This document shows positions 20,913 through 33,084 of a DNA stretch of 64,000 nt, in pieces. Position numbers and translations under genes: made by a program. This DNA comes from Manduca sexta. Lineage: Eukaryota > Arthropoda > Insecta > Lepidoptera > Sphingidae. The DNA is taken from contig NC_051131.1 of the NCBI RefSeq assembly GCF_014839805.1, positions 11,086,913 through 11,150,912 on the forward strand, read 5' to 3'. Below the pieces are notes generated by a model, which saw only the letters and a program-made list of their open reading frames with translations, was not told the DNA's origin and did not search any database. Every line of letters starts with the position of its first letter. Within the stretch, counting starts at the first letter, position 1.

Positions 20913-23900
20913 TTACAAATTAATGTAAGTAGGTTCCGTGGTGACGCCACAGCTGTTGTCTCTTGCGGATATTAGCATGTATCCGTCGACTCCCCAAGTG
21001 GGTCCCCAGGAGTTCTTCAAGATCCAGAAGGTTTCTTGATTTAGTGTGCCGTATCCTACCAGTGACACCTCGTGGTTTAACATCGCAGGATCGCTGGAAC
21101 TAAAAAAATTCAACTTAATAAATTTATTTATACTGACAGTGGCGAAAGGTAAAATTTTCTGAAAGGGAACACAACATATATGTACTAATATGCAAAAATG
21201 TGATCTGCTTCAGATAATTAGATTGTTTTGAAGCAGGAATCTAGTTATATGGACCCATCGCCATTGCTGACTCACATACAATGCTCTAACCAGAGGATTT
21301 TGAAGCAAAAAATATATGACTGAGGATCCTTATAGAACGTAGTCTGAATAGAAAGTATTTAAAACCGCCTATCATCTTATGGGATGACGTTAAGTTCGAC
21401 GAAACAATGGTGGTCTACATTTACTTCACTGTGTTACCCTTGGGGGATAAGGGTGTGAGCATATAATGTATGTGTGTCAAATTGATGCACAAAGATTTGA
21501 AACTGCAAAAGGTCCGAGCTAATAATGACTTCAAAACGTTTCTCATTAATATGGGACATACAGAGCTGGTTTTACCTAAAACAATTAATATAGATTCTCT
21601 TACCACGATGCATCGTAGAATATACCTCCGGCGTACAGTTGGAACGAATCAGTAATGTGAACAGACGCAGACAGCGGGCCGTGATTTATTATCGCAACCT
21701 TGAAAAGAAAATTATAGTAAAGTAACAACTGAGGCTCGTATTCACAAACGTTACTTGGCTAAGTACGGAGCAATGCTAATTAAGCCTGTATTCACAAACG
21801 TTACTTAGCCAAGTACGGAACAGTGCTATAATAAAAAGACTGTTACTCAGTACTTTCAACATGATAGCGTTCGTAGTACGCTCAGAACGTAGTACGTAGG
21901 CATTGGGGCGCTGTGATTGTTTGATATTAAGGTTCAACTTTATTTCAGTTGGCTCTTGAATAAATAAAGCAAAGGAAAACTAACAAATTCCCGACACTGT
22001 GCCTTTGGCTGTCAATTGCGTCGTCATAGTATTGTTTGTGAATACGGCTGTAAGTCTACAAAACTATATGAACTAGAAAAAAAAAGATGCGTGGATTTGT
22101 GTCTTTGTATCGGTATTACCTTTGCTTAATTCAAAAACTTCTAGATCCACGTCTATTTACATAATAGAGTATATTTTAGTTGTTAGAAGATAATACGAAT
22201 TAATTTACCTTCAAGGCTTCAACATTGTATGGTGGAACATCAGTGAAACCCTTGATCGGGTAAATCATTGTCATGTTCTTGATGCGACAGTAGCCATCCT
22301 GCAAGTATTAGATTACAAATTATTAGTTACCCTTTACATTTGTTTCTCTTTCACGTAGAAATGTCTAGAAGTTAACATTGTTAAAGCATTATATTCTTGG
22401 AACATTTGATCTTTGCCTTGTTAAGGTAGGGTCCGTATTCCGCCACAGTGGGTAAGCCGTATTGCATCATCCATTCGTACGCTGCGTTGTCGCTGCCGCC
22501 GTCGCAACCTCTTGCTCCATGTCTAATCAACAGAAAATGTTTTATAAAATTTTATGAAAGCACTGTAAAACTAACTGCCCAAAAACTGTTATATTTAAAA
22601 CCAGATTTCGACATAGCTTGCAGCCGGTGGCGAAAGGTCCACATAACCCGTAGCCTGCTGGCTTTCTCTGCTTTATAATTTATGTAAAATTTGATTGTCA
22701 TCAAAGCGATTTGCAGACTCCTTGAAGCTTAATACCTATATTATGTTGTGTCGGGTTCCCGTTCGAAAACGTCACGCTTCGCCACTGCTTGCAGCTACAA
22801 ATTTTATTGATATCATATAGACTTGCCGGAAACCTATCACTTAGGGAATTCAAGATTACATGATCGTCATATTAATTCACTTACGGCCAAGCGCAGTCGA
22901 TTAAAGCCTGATTACTCAAACTGAGAAGCATCCCTCCATTACGACGTGCTAGCGCCCCCTCCATGGCTGCAGTGGTGCCGAATGACCAGCAGGATCCGCA
23001 GTCTTCCTGATCTGTTGTACATTGTTTTATATAAAATAAATATAAATATATAAAAATAAATCAACAGCGGCGATGGCCTAATTGGGTGTGGAACGGACTG
23101 CCGAGACGAATAACCGTAAAGCAAAACGCAAGGGCTCACATCTCTGACTTCTCTAAAGTCATGTGTGTATTCTTTGTGAATTATCGCTTGCTTTAACAGT
23201 GATTGAATACATCGCGAGGAACCCTGCATACATGAGAAGTTCTCTGTAGGAATATTGAGGATATGTGAAGTCTGCCAATCCGCATTAGGCCAGCGTGGTG
23301 GACTAAGGCCTAATCCCTCCCAGTGATAGAGCCTTGTCCTCAGCAGTGAGACAGTATATAATGAAGGGTTGAACGATTTTAATAAAAATTTTAGATAATC
23401 TTATAATTCCAGAGAGTGATCCTGTGAAAATCGGTAGTGATCAGATAATGATTTTTATGACCTTGGCAATTCTGTGTCATCTTCGGCATCTGGCTATTAG
23501 TAATAGTAAGCGCTACCCGTGCGAAGCCGAAGCGAGTCGCTAGTTAACAATAATAACAATTACATTTTATTTAAAGGAGTATAACGCATTCTTATTAACA
23601 CTAATGTTATTGACTCTTGTTCCATCCGTGTATGTACTTTCTCAAATTGCTTTGCTCTGGCTTCTATTGTATGGCCTATAACTCTAGTTTAGGGATGTCC
23701 GTAATTAATTTCAACGTTTAAATTATATTTTTACACATCGAAGTCTTTTCGAAAGTTTAAGATTTGGGATATAATACTTACTTTTAACCCAGGATATGAG
23801 TCCCAATAGTCTTAAGTCGTATTCGTAAGGTAGAAGAGGTTCCATGGCTTTGATATGAGAATCCGTGTACGGAAAAGGAATATTGCCAGTTTTTCCTTCA

Positions 23901-26900
23901 GGTCGCCTCAACAACCCTTGATATCTTTTCATCTCCTCAGGACTACGGTCAGCGAACTGATTTACTGCAAGTTTGTATCCGAGATTCTTGCGGTTGGTGG
24001 ATCTTATTAGCCTAAGAAGATGATATGTTATAGTACGATACGATACGACAGGTAATAATGACAGCATAAACAGATCTCACCACATTTATAGGTACCATTG
24101 TTGACATATCGAACCCTGTACATAAATCTGTATTGAGCTTCGATTTGCTAGTGGTAAGATAGGATACTTTATATCCTGGATAGCGACCACCGTACAAGTT
24201 GTTAAAATTTGCCATAGTTCCCCGCGTAAGTGTGTAGCGTTCCGTGATCGGCCTGTGCATATACGGTTTCAACAGGCCGGCATAATTGTATCAACAGTCA
24301 AGGGTTAATCATCTCTGGTCAGTCAACATTCTATTAGACCTCACTCCACTTACTATCAGGGGCAGTAGGGTCACTTTTCCGTGTCCGTTCAGAAAAGATT
24401 AGGTCATTGTTTGGTTTCGTTGCTAATAGTAGGTTTCCAAAATAACTTGATGCAAAACGTGGCCGTACGTGTAAAACTTACCTCATTTTGTCTTGAAATA
24501 TTCTCTTTCTCGTAGCATGCTCATCATTATCTTTGTATTCTTTGTTGTGCTTGTGTTTGAACCTTTAAAATAATAACATTTTTTGATTGACGAGAAATTA
24601 CTATTGATAAAACTTGTGCTAGCATGTTGTTGGCTACAACGACAATGTAAATATAAATTATGTCAGAATCCTGAATATGATATGAACATAATTTAATAAA
24701 ATGAATGCAGTTCGTATCATCCAGCTCTATAGGTGACATCAAAGAATTATAGGTGGTAACAATGCCGTTGTGCTTGTCATGGTCTATGAGATTATGAGTG
24801 CAACTCTTAATTTTCAATACTGTAAATTTTTATTTTATATTCGGATCTAATAAGTTCCTTCCATGGATATACCTATAGATTTCAGTGTGCTAGTAATCAT
24901 GGGTGAGGATTTTTGTATCACACCAGGTTGCATTAAAAATGACAATAATACAGCAGACTGATACTATCCCTAATATGATTGCAGAGAGAAACCAACTTAC
25001 GCGTTGAAAACATGATCGACGTGTTTATCGTTTTCAGGATCGATGAAGAGCAGGTGCTGGGTCACCGACTCACTGTCCATCGTGTGCTCTGTGTATTCAA
25101 CTCCGCATCCATCTGTTACAATTAAACATATTGCAGCATTACTTGACGAAGAAAACATGCTTATTGTGTGTTTTTGGAAAATCGAATATTTTGACGAAAA
25201 AAGTAACATAGACGGAAACTGATAGCCTGATTCACTGATTACGACTGAAGGCATGTGTGTAGATTGACGAGTTTTGAGATTACTACTATACGAAAGTTCT
25301 ATTACAATCTGTATTGTCACATTCCAGTTTAATGAACATTGTAGACAATGTACTGGGCGTTATGAGGTTTAACATAACTTTTTTAGGATGATGAGCGGAA
25401 TCCAGTGCTCGCGTATTGAAATTATTTTTTTTTTTATGTAGTTTGCATTGTTTATAAGTACTCCAGAATTTTATTATCTTGCGAAGAAATCTATGTCCCT
25501 TTACAACTAAGCTGGCTGTATTAAAACGAATGTTTGCTAAACAATAATTTTTCACGTTTAATTTCATTTAAAAGTCTTGAAAATTTAACAGTTTAAATAA
25601 GGAATGGCATGTCTTACATTTATCAGTATCGAAGGTGGAATCATCCCAACCCGTGACGAATTCAAAGAAATCCCAAACGTCGTGTTTGCTCAAGTATCCC
25701 AATACGTCGTTGAATATTTTCTCCTCATATCTGAAAGGATGTGTGGTATTTTGTAAAAAATTAAGACCTTGTGAGTTACAATATTATGTTTATTGACTGA
25801 GGTTTATTGTCACCTTTTGAAAGATGCGATTTTTATAAGTATCCGATAAGCCTGCTCGACTCAATCAAATACTGATGAATTTTTGTTTGACATTTACCTC
25901 ACTTGGGTTTCTTTGCTGTATTTTATTTGAAATTTATGTGCCTTTTAATGTTAATTTTAATTAGATGACGCTCCTTTTATTTAAAATTAAAGACTTACAT
26001 AACGGTGTAGACGTCTGATATAAATATAAATACTATGTAGTAAGATTGATTAATGAGTGCCTCGGTGGCGAAGTTGTACTGCATGCGCGGTACGGCAGCG
26101 CTCTGAGGTTCGGGTTCGAATCCCGGGTCGGGCAAAGTGATATTTGCATTTTTCTACTCAGTATCAGCCCGAAGTCAGGAATTTGTACTCGATATGGCGA
26201 TAGACTCGCCCCCTATCACATCATGGGACGGATCACACTTGGCTAAAAGTGGGTTCGCTTGTTGCACCTAGATGCATTCTCTTTCGGAGATAAATGCGTG
26301 CTGTGTGTAAAGGTTAATTCTTTGAAATGCAATTGTTTATGTTATTATGTTCTAACATGCCTAATACCTAGGTAAATAAATAAAAAATATCTACTATAAA
26401 CTATGCTGCCAAATAAATAGTAATAATCTATAAATAGTATAAAATAAGACAACGGACAAATAAAATGTACATAGTTGAAACTTCTGAAACAGGTCTTAAC
26501 CTACTACCACCAATTTCTAAATAGTAAAGTTGTTTACCTGACTGGTATCCATGCTTGTAATTGGTCGTCGAACACGGCCCAAACGACTTTTCTAGTGTCG
26601 ATACCCTGTTCTGCATTTCGGTATTCGAATCTTGAAGAGTCCTTATCATTAATGGGATCACGACCTAAAATATGCCACATTTAATTACTGTTACAATATT
26701 TAATTATTCGTATATAAATATAATAAAACAAAGTTCCCTTTTCTGTCTGTATGTTATCGATTATCTCAAAATGTACTGAAAGGATTTTTATGAAATTTGG
26801 GATGGAGATAGTTTAAAACCCTGGAAAGAGTATAGGCTACTTTCCATTTCGGGAAAATATTTAGTGGGAATATTATTCCGGAGATCTTATTCCCACGGGC

Positions 26901-29352
26901 GAAGCCGCGAGCAAAAGATAGTGATGAAATAAATATTGACTACGCTGTCGATGTTTGAATACATACATATTATTATGTACAATATCACGCACCTGGAGGT
27001 AGGCTGATATAGTTTATCCATATTATGGATTCTGATTTTGAATTTTTTATACCCCTTTCGTTTCCTCGAATTTAATTTATCTTTCTTGGTCGTTTTTTAG
27101 AATATCATGCATTGACACTTACGAGCCGTATTAATAAACCGATTTCACCTTTGAGTGCGATCTTAAGTAGACACTTAAAGTATTGAATTTATGAACAAAA
27201 CTTGTCTTTTAAGAGTTTGTTGTTACCTGAGTCGCCGTGGTTAAAAAATCTGCTGTAGAAACCCGTCACATGCTATGACTTAAGATATTATTTGAGATGT
27301 TAATATCGCGCATAAATAGCGACGATATTGAGATTCTAATTATAACTTGATAAAGTTTTAGGTGATATCGTACTTCAGTAGCGATGACTTACTGAGTAGC
27401 ACCTATCAATACAGCCCTTACAGTATCAGTGGGGTCAGACCATAGACGGTATCGTTGGACTTTACCGAGTCTTTCATCTATAGCTTGAGGGATGATGATA
27501 ATAAGCATTTCAGCGAGTGATGAGCGTTACTGAATAGTATCCATCAATACGACCCTTAAAGTATCAGCGAGGTCAGACTATAGACGGTATAGTTGGACTT
27601 TATCGAGTCTTTAATCTATAGTTTAAGGGTGATGATAATAATGATTAAATCTTACCAGCACACGTAAATCCTTCTACATCAGGTAGAATCGATTCTAATA
27701 ATATGATGGTAGATTGTCCATCTATTATGTTGCACTTTATGACGGATGACGCGTCTTCGTTAGCCTCGGGATGGATCTAATTCAACATAAAATATCATTG
27801 ATGTTTATAATAAATATTTTCATTAAATAATGACGTTACAGTAAATGGCACGGTGTGGTCCTTAGCGGAGAACTGTCCCACTTTCTAATTACTTTTGACT
27901 ATTGCGTTTACGCGTATAGTATGATAATCACTGCTATAATATTATGATGGTTTTTATTTTGTTGTATAATAAATCCAGCATCTTTTATATTTACATATGG
28001 CAAAATAGCTACCTCATATTTAGCACCTCCTGGAAATTCTGGGGTACTTCCTTTAACGATTGATTTCACTGCACCATTGTTGTAATCTATTCGAGAAGAT
28101 TCCTCTGTTTTCCTATAAATAAAGAAATTTGTGTTCTACTGATTATATTTGTATACGTCTGTATAATATACTGTGTCCCGTATATGGTCAGAAGGTAATC
28201 CAGTAATAGGTTTGATTACTGTACGATGCAACTGTATTTATTGCGTAACCTACGTTTGATAATTCAAATGTTGATTTGATAATTTAATTGTCTAATGACG
28301 ATGTTTATTATTTTTATTTTAGCGGTAATTGGAAACATACAATACTTATTACAATATACTCTCATCGAGAATATGGATCGCCTCCTCGTAGCCCTTTGAT
28401 GCGACAATGACGTGATCTAACTTACCAGGCTCTGTAGTCTTCGCCGTTGCCTGAAGTAAGAGAGACCCGATTTGCCGCCACAGTGTACCTTTCGGGCCAT
28501 GACAGTTCAGGATCACCCTCCCTTAAGGTTTTACCTAAAAAAAATTAAAATAAGTTTGGAATACGCTCGGAACTAAGCTTAATGGAGGTGTTGTTTTTTT
28601 TTTATTTTTATGCTATTCCTTAACCTCCGAGCATTATGAGACAAAATATATTATTTGCTGGTGGTGGGACATATTTTATATCGGCCGGATAGCGACCACC
28701 GTCTACAAGTTGTTAAAACCAGCCATAGTGGCCCATGTAAGTGTGTCGCGTTCCGAAATCTGTGTACATCCGATTTCAACGGGCCGGCATAATTGTATCA
28801 ACTGTCGAGGGTTAATCATCGTCAATGGATATTCTATTGGATCTCATTCCACTTATCATCAGGTGCAGTGGTGTTACTTGTCCTGCACGTATAAAAAAGT
28901 CTATTTATTGTTTGTGAGAGACAAATAGTTTAGTGTCATATAGTGCTTTATAATTGAAAGAGTTAAGTATATGCTGTTAGTACTGAAGATATGGCGTTTG
29001 ACACAACATTTATTGAACGAAATTTTAATGTAAATATTGACGTCAATGACCAGTATCTTTGAGTTAAGCAAACCTTAAACCTATATTTATACTCGTATAT
29101 TAAACCGAAGAGTTTGATTCTGCGAGCGACTTGATTTTAGGAACTACTAAACCGTTTTTATTATTATTTTAGTAACAGGAAGCTACATTACTCCAGGGTG
29201 CTATAGGCAATTTATCCGAGGAAAATATTTATCCTGCAAACTTCTCTACGCGGACGGAGTCGCAGGCAAAAGCTAGTTAAATGAAAAGCAATAATAATCT
29301 TACCGAAAGTCACGTCAGTGAAAAACAACAACGCAAAGAAAAACGGCAACAT
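20913..29352 (-). CDS. 26-29-p: 26/29-kDa proteinase-like cysteine proteinase, copy B (complete)
   Basis: Complete C1A cysteine proteinase precursor. Exons on the minus strand: 29304-29352, 28426-28534, 28013-28112, 27656-27776, 26538-26664, 25618-25730, 25001-25112, 24482-24562, 23782-24011, 22885-23011, 22417-22522, 22209-22298, 21604-21698, 20913-21099. They join without a break to 1647 nt (548 residues), close to the length I recall for the Drosophila 26-29-p protein. Layout: signal peptide 1-17 (MLPFFFALLFF...), N-terminal domain to about 240, I29-like inhibitor segment about 244-302, mature proteinase from about 331. Catalytic residues are all visible: Gln349 and Cys355 in NQEDCGSCWSFG, His496 in LNHEVSLVGYG, Asn516 in LKNSWG. 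In Sarcophaga the family precursor is cut into 26- and 29-kDa chains. All introns are GT-AG except intron 11, which appears to start with GC. Several introns carry repeats. A tandem paralogue of copy A. Confidence 0.93.
21738..22047. mobile_element. MITE-like element with duplicated left end, in intron 12 of copy B
   Basis: The left end GTATTCACAAACGTTACTT occurs twice (21738 and 21788), each followed by a 40-bp match. The right end TATTGTTTGTGAATACGGC at about 22029-22047 is the inverted partner. The interior (TGTTACTCAGTACT; GCGCTGTGATTG) parallels the MITE at 42364-42631, so the two are one family. No coding capacity. Confidence 0.7.
23280..23375 (+). repeat. Retroelement-derived fragment, GTGGTGGACTAAGGCC family
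   Basis: GGTGGACTAAGGCCTAATCC, then AGTGATAGAGCC and CAGTGAGACAGTATA. Similar wording at 60030-60120 and 42870-42945. Lies in intron 9 of proteinase copy B. Confidence 0.55.
24176..24385 (+). repeat. Dispersed repeat, CGACCACCG family
   Basis: GGATAGCGACCACCGTACAA through GGTTAATCATCTCTGGTCAG to CCACTTACTATCAGGGGCAG; parallels 28670-28890. Lies in intron 8 of proteinase copy B. Confidence 0.65.
26057..26325 (+). repeat. tRNA-derived SINE
   Basis: Pol III promoter boxes are visible: box A-like TGGCGAAGTTG (26066-26076) and a perfect box B GGTTCGAATCC (26113-26123). The body has TATCAGCCCGAAGTCAGGAA and GGGACGGATCACACTTGG. Minus-strand sister at 63401-63655. Lies in intron 5 of proteinase copy B. 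Confidence 0.8.
26700..26925 (-). repeat. RTE-like repeat fragment
   Basis: Ends with CCCACGGGCGAAGCCGCGAG, the reverse of the usual head CTCGCGGCTTCGCCCGTGG; the interior has TGAAATTTGGGATGGAGATAG. Lies in intron 4 of proteinase copy B. Confidence 0.6.
27123..27419. mobile_element. Possible MITE, in intron 4 of copy B
   Basis: GAGCCGTATTAATAAAC at 27123 and, inverted, TATCAATACAGCCCTT at 27404-27419 make imperfect terminal repeats of about 14 bp. No coding capacity and no clear target duplication. Confidence 0.4.
27374..27642 (+). repeat. Direct duplication of about 130 bp, two copies
   Basis: Copy 1 is 27374-27505, copy 2 is 27509-27642. Both hold ATCAATAC..CCCTTA, GTCAGAC.ATAGACGGTAT and GATGATGATAATAA. 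The second copy ends about 12 bp from the donor of exon 4 (27655). Confidence 0.75.
28670..28890 (+). repeat. Dispersed repeat, CGACCACCG family (longest copy)
   Basis: Runs from ATTTTATATCGGCCGGATAG to CACTTATCATCAGGTGCAG. It best shows the family order also seen at 940, 24176, 5290 and 56175. Lies in intron 1 of proteinase copy B. Confidence 0.65.
29105..29280 (-). repeat. RTE-like repeat fragment next to exon 1 of copy B
   Basis: Ends CGGACGGAGTCGCAGGCAAA AGCTAG, the reverse of the CTAGCTTTTGCCTGCG head; the interior has AGGAAGCTACATTACTCC as at 49740. It lies within intron 1, about 24 bp from exon 1. Confidence 0.6.
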
Positions 29353-29375
29353 TTTAACTAGAAGTTGGCGTCCAG

Positions 29376-29470
29376 TGAAAAACACGACCTCAGTAATGGT
29401 TTATATATCCGACATAATTAAAATAGTCGCGTTAATTATCAACATTTCGGTAACCTATGATACTAAAAAT
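29376..29470 (-). promoter_or_regulatory. Core and proximal promoter of copy B
   Basis: TATATAA at 29407-29401 on the minus strand, with TTTCACTGG placing the initiator A at 29376, again 31 bp away. The leader is 24 nt to the ATG at 29352. The upstream AAATGTTGATA and TATCATAGGTTA stretches match the copy A promoter. Expected to drive the proteinase gene; tissue specificity cannot be read from sequence. Confidence 0.75.
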
Positions 29471-29474
29471 ATTA

Positions 29475-29925
29475 ATTATGATTATGATTATTTTAACTAT
29501 GATTATAATAATGATTGTAAAACAATTTCGATAGTATGTAGTGTACTTTTAATATTTAATTACATGCAAGTTCTACGTTACAGAAACAATTGAACGTATT
29601 ATAAGGACAAAAGAATGTTATTCTGAAAACAAATAGCTTAGATTAAATTTCAATTAGGTAATAATTTTCTTTTATTTGTAACTATCGATGTTAAATGGTA
29701 TGAGGTGGTTATGTAATTCTGAAAACAAAACACTGATGCGGCTACATATTTTATTTCAGTAACGTAATATTCTTTTTCTATTTGTAACTTTTGGAGTTTA
29801 GTGGCATCGGTGGTTATACCCTGGACTAAAACATGAGTCATCACCATGTTTAGCTATGAAGCTAGTAGGCTGACTGATGTTACCGGTGACGTTACCCTTT
29901 TACTCTTCTTCAAGGGTCTATATGA
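29475..29925. other. Upstream region of copy B
   Basis: AT-rich, with ATTATGATTATG repeats near 29470-29520. No gene recognised. Any distal regulatory sites of copy B would be here but none is clear. Confidence 0.4.
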
Positions 29926-29929
29926 ATCC

Positions 29930-30240
29930 CTCCTAGCCGAATTTCGGCCACTGCGGCCAATCTCAACGGAGATCAGCTAGGTACGCAGGAGTAATTATAC
30001 TGCACAAGTGTGTGCGAAATACACGGGTGCACTGTTGCACTGGTGCACTTGTCTGTTCTTTCACTCTCATAGTTCGGTGAGATGGCAATCCGACATGACC
30101 GGAGAGAGATCAGGCGCAGGACCAACGGCTTTACGTGCTTTCCGAGGCACGGGGGTATCACACCGCCAACTTCCTGACTCCGAGCTGCGACTGAGTAATT
30201 TTTAAGATGGCAAAACTCAGTCACAATTATTTTGGGAGGG
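29930..30240 (-). repeat. tRNA-derived SINE of the long-bodied family
   Basis: The reverse complement carries TGACTGAGTTTTGCC, GGAAGTTGGCGGTGTGATAC, TCGGATTGCCATCTCACCG and GAGATTGGCCGCAGTGGCCG, as in 41306-41680, 51870-52140 and 61225-61440. The tRNA head is missing. Confidence 0.7.
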
Positions 30241-30999
30241 GAAGGGTCTAAATAACCTGATTCCTGCCGGCTTGCCTTTATGTAGAGTTTATGAGGAATC
30301 TAAAAGGGAACCGGCCTATGTTAGATTTTGTTTATTATTCTACATGTAATGGTTAATAATACGAAAAAGAAGCACTCCTGCGAAAACTGCATAAAAATTG
30401 GTTAAAAAATGGGTGAGTAATTCATATTTCAAATATTGTAATGTGCAGAAGTGGGCGCGTCGTATGGATATCGCTTCATCTCTTTCTTTCGCACGCGTCT
30501 TAATTCCCAAAGACGTCAAATGTGGGTATTTCATTTCTTTCCTGTTTCTTGTTAATTACCCCTTCCACCGACATTCAAAGACTTATAACTTGTTGATTTT
30601 TTAACGGATTTTAATAATTCATTTTGTGTTATAATTTATATAACGTAAATATTTGATAATAGTAAAGAACAAAAATTAGTCCGGTACCCTATTATCATTT
30701 GGAGATCATATTTATGCATATTAGTACCTATATGTGGTGTTTAGATTCCCTTTCGCAAAATTTCGCCCTTTGCCACTACAGCATTGGCTGTATCAAATTA
30801 TCTGAAATGATAAATACCTTAGTAGGTAGGTCTCATATGTCTTTTGTATGCCAGGCTTTAATTAGGTAGTAACCTCGGACATGTCTATCCTTGCCGACGC
30901 GCAACGATGTGCTTGCAATTATATTTTACTAGACAATATGAGATTTGTCATTTTTTTATTCTTCGTCTTCGTAGTCGTACACTCTTAACATAGAGATCC

Positions 31000-31145
31000 T
31001 TGTCATATGATCGTCATATCGGGCACAAATTTTGGAGTCCAGGATGATAGTGAGTATAAAAACTCATAATCACTGCCCGACCCGGGATCAAACCCGAGAC
31101 CTCACCACTGCAATCGTAGTGTAATACAACTACGCCACCGAGGCC
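31000..31145 (-). repeat. tRNA-derived SINE fragment
   Basis: Minus strand reads GCCTCGGTGGCGTAGTTGTA at the head, with a box B-like GGTTTGATCCC and a body CCCGATATGACGATCATATG. The right end is the tRNA-like 5' part. Confidence 0.65.
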
Positions 31146-33084
31146 GTATATTGTAAAGATCAAAATTTTCGAATGCCTTTTGCACTCCAAAATTCATGTT
31201 TATGCTGACTCTACAATTAAACTCGTACTATTTTGGCGTGATTGATTAAATTAATTAATAGATTAATGTAACATAAATTTCGCTAGTTTATAGTATTTTT
31301 AAAGATAAAATGTTTGTGTAATTTTAAACAGTAATAATTAATAAGATAAGATCGATTGTTTTTGTTCGCTTCTCTACTTAAATACCCGTGGGGTACCTTA
31401 CCTACCCGTGTCCAAATCTCCAGGGTGGAGAGGTTTTGTATACGGTTGTATACTGATAATCCTTCTCCAAAGCATAATTTAACTTCTCAAAAATAACTCT
31501 TTTGACGTGGAATAAAATCAAAGAATGTAACAACATTTTCAAGTTTTTTAATGTCACAATAAATCAATCACCGGGTGTGGTGTACTCCAATATATTACGT
31601 AATAACCACTGATTGTAATTTCCGTGCTAAAACGAACATAACGGAACTACCACTATTCGGTAATGACATTTCCTCACCTCCTAATGGCTTCCTTTGACAC
31701 AGTTACTCATGATTGGGCTCGTTCAAGTGATCTATAACGTTAGATCGTAGAGCCAAAGTATGATGTGTGCTGCACTAAATTATACCGTAATTTATATGCA
31801 ATAGTAATCATGTTTCAAATGTCCAAAATATTTGAAAAAGTTCTTAGCACACTTTCATTTGGAGTCACCGTAATAATATTTTTATATTAAAGATTTGATT
31901 TCGCTTATTTCTTACCGCTGGCTTGGTTTATGTCAAACCTCATTATAGTTTTGAGTATGTAGGAACCAATCAGTCTTATTTAACCTCGGAATCGAATCCA
32001 CGATCTCATGTTCCCATATACAAAAGCACTAGACAAAGCGTCTTATTACTTAGTATTTCAGTGGGTGAATCAACCGGTACTAAATATCTGAATAAAATCC
32101 CAGCAAAAACTTTGAATAATCCGAATAGTACACGTCGCAAAATAGTTTCCATATACATGAGCTATCCTTCGCACTATTGTTTTTGTCTCAGCATAAAACA
32201 TATTTTCATCTGGAGCTCCAGTGTGCCAAGTGCGGCTTTGTATTCAGTCACCGTCTGTCGTCTACGTGAGGAACCCAAGGTGAAATACAACGTTGAATTT
32301 GAGTCAAAATGAACTTTAACTCGGGAGAATATGGTTTGAATTATAATTGTAAGAACGGCACGCGGCTAAATTCCTTCTTAGACGCATTGCAGTTGTATTA
32401 TTTTTGTATTCTGATTTTTGGATAATTCTTGATAGTATTGACGTTTATTTAAATTTATACAATATTAGTCTATCGTGAAATATTGTCTGGAGTCCATGTT
32501 ATCAGCTCGTATCAGTCTACTGGCTAGGCCTCTTCCCAAGCATGCCACTTAGCCCAACATTTGGCTGTTTTTAACTGCTGGCAACTTCTTGACGTGTTGA
32601 TTTGTGGAAATGGTAAGTGGATGTTGCGGACCAGCGTAAGGACAGACTTAATTTATCTACTACGAAGCAGAGGAGAGATGCGATAAATTCCTTGTTCTCT
32701 CATAAAAACTCAAAGTAACTAGCTTCTAACTTTTACGAAATAATATTTTACATATTTCAAGAATATATGCATAGAATCACGGCTCTATCCCATAGGTGCA
32801 GGCAGAGACAATGGATTACCAGTATTATTCGATTCTGGCACGCCTTCCCCGCTTCCTCCACTTTCATCTATCATCTTAAACATTCCGAGCAATTCAGGGT
32901 ATTTTTGACCTTGCTGTTACCAAGAATGTCAGATACCTGACATACGAAGGTTCGATTCGGTTATTTCAAGAAAATAATCTCACCTTATATCAATTTCCAC
33001 AGTTTTCACCGACTCGAGCTTTTTTGCTCGGATTTATTGACCACCTGCCCTGATACCTTCAGGGAAAAGTTGATTTCTTATTAA
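31146..33084. other. No gene recognised
   Basis: AT-rich. The longest ORF (31923-32312, plus strand, 129 codons) has no motif I recognise and ordinary base composition, so I do not call it a gene. Confidence 0.4.

Noticed and set aside
26057..26130. tRNA gene (box A and box B present)
   Set aside because: The tRNA-like part runs straight into a repeat body found elsewhere and does not fold as a cloverleaf by eye; it is a SINE head.
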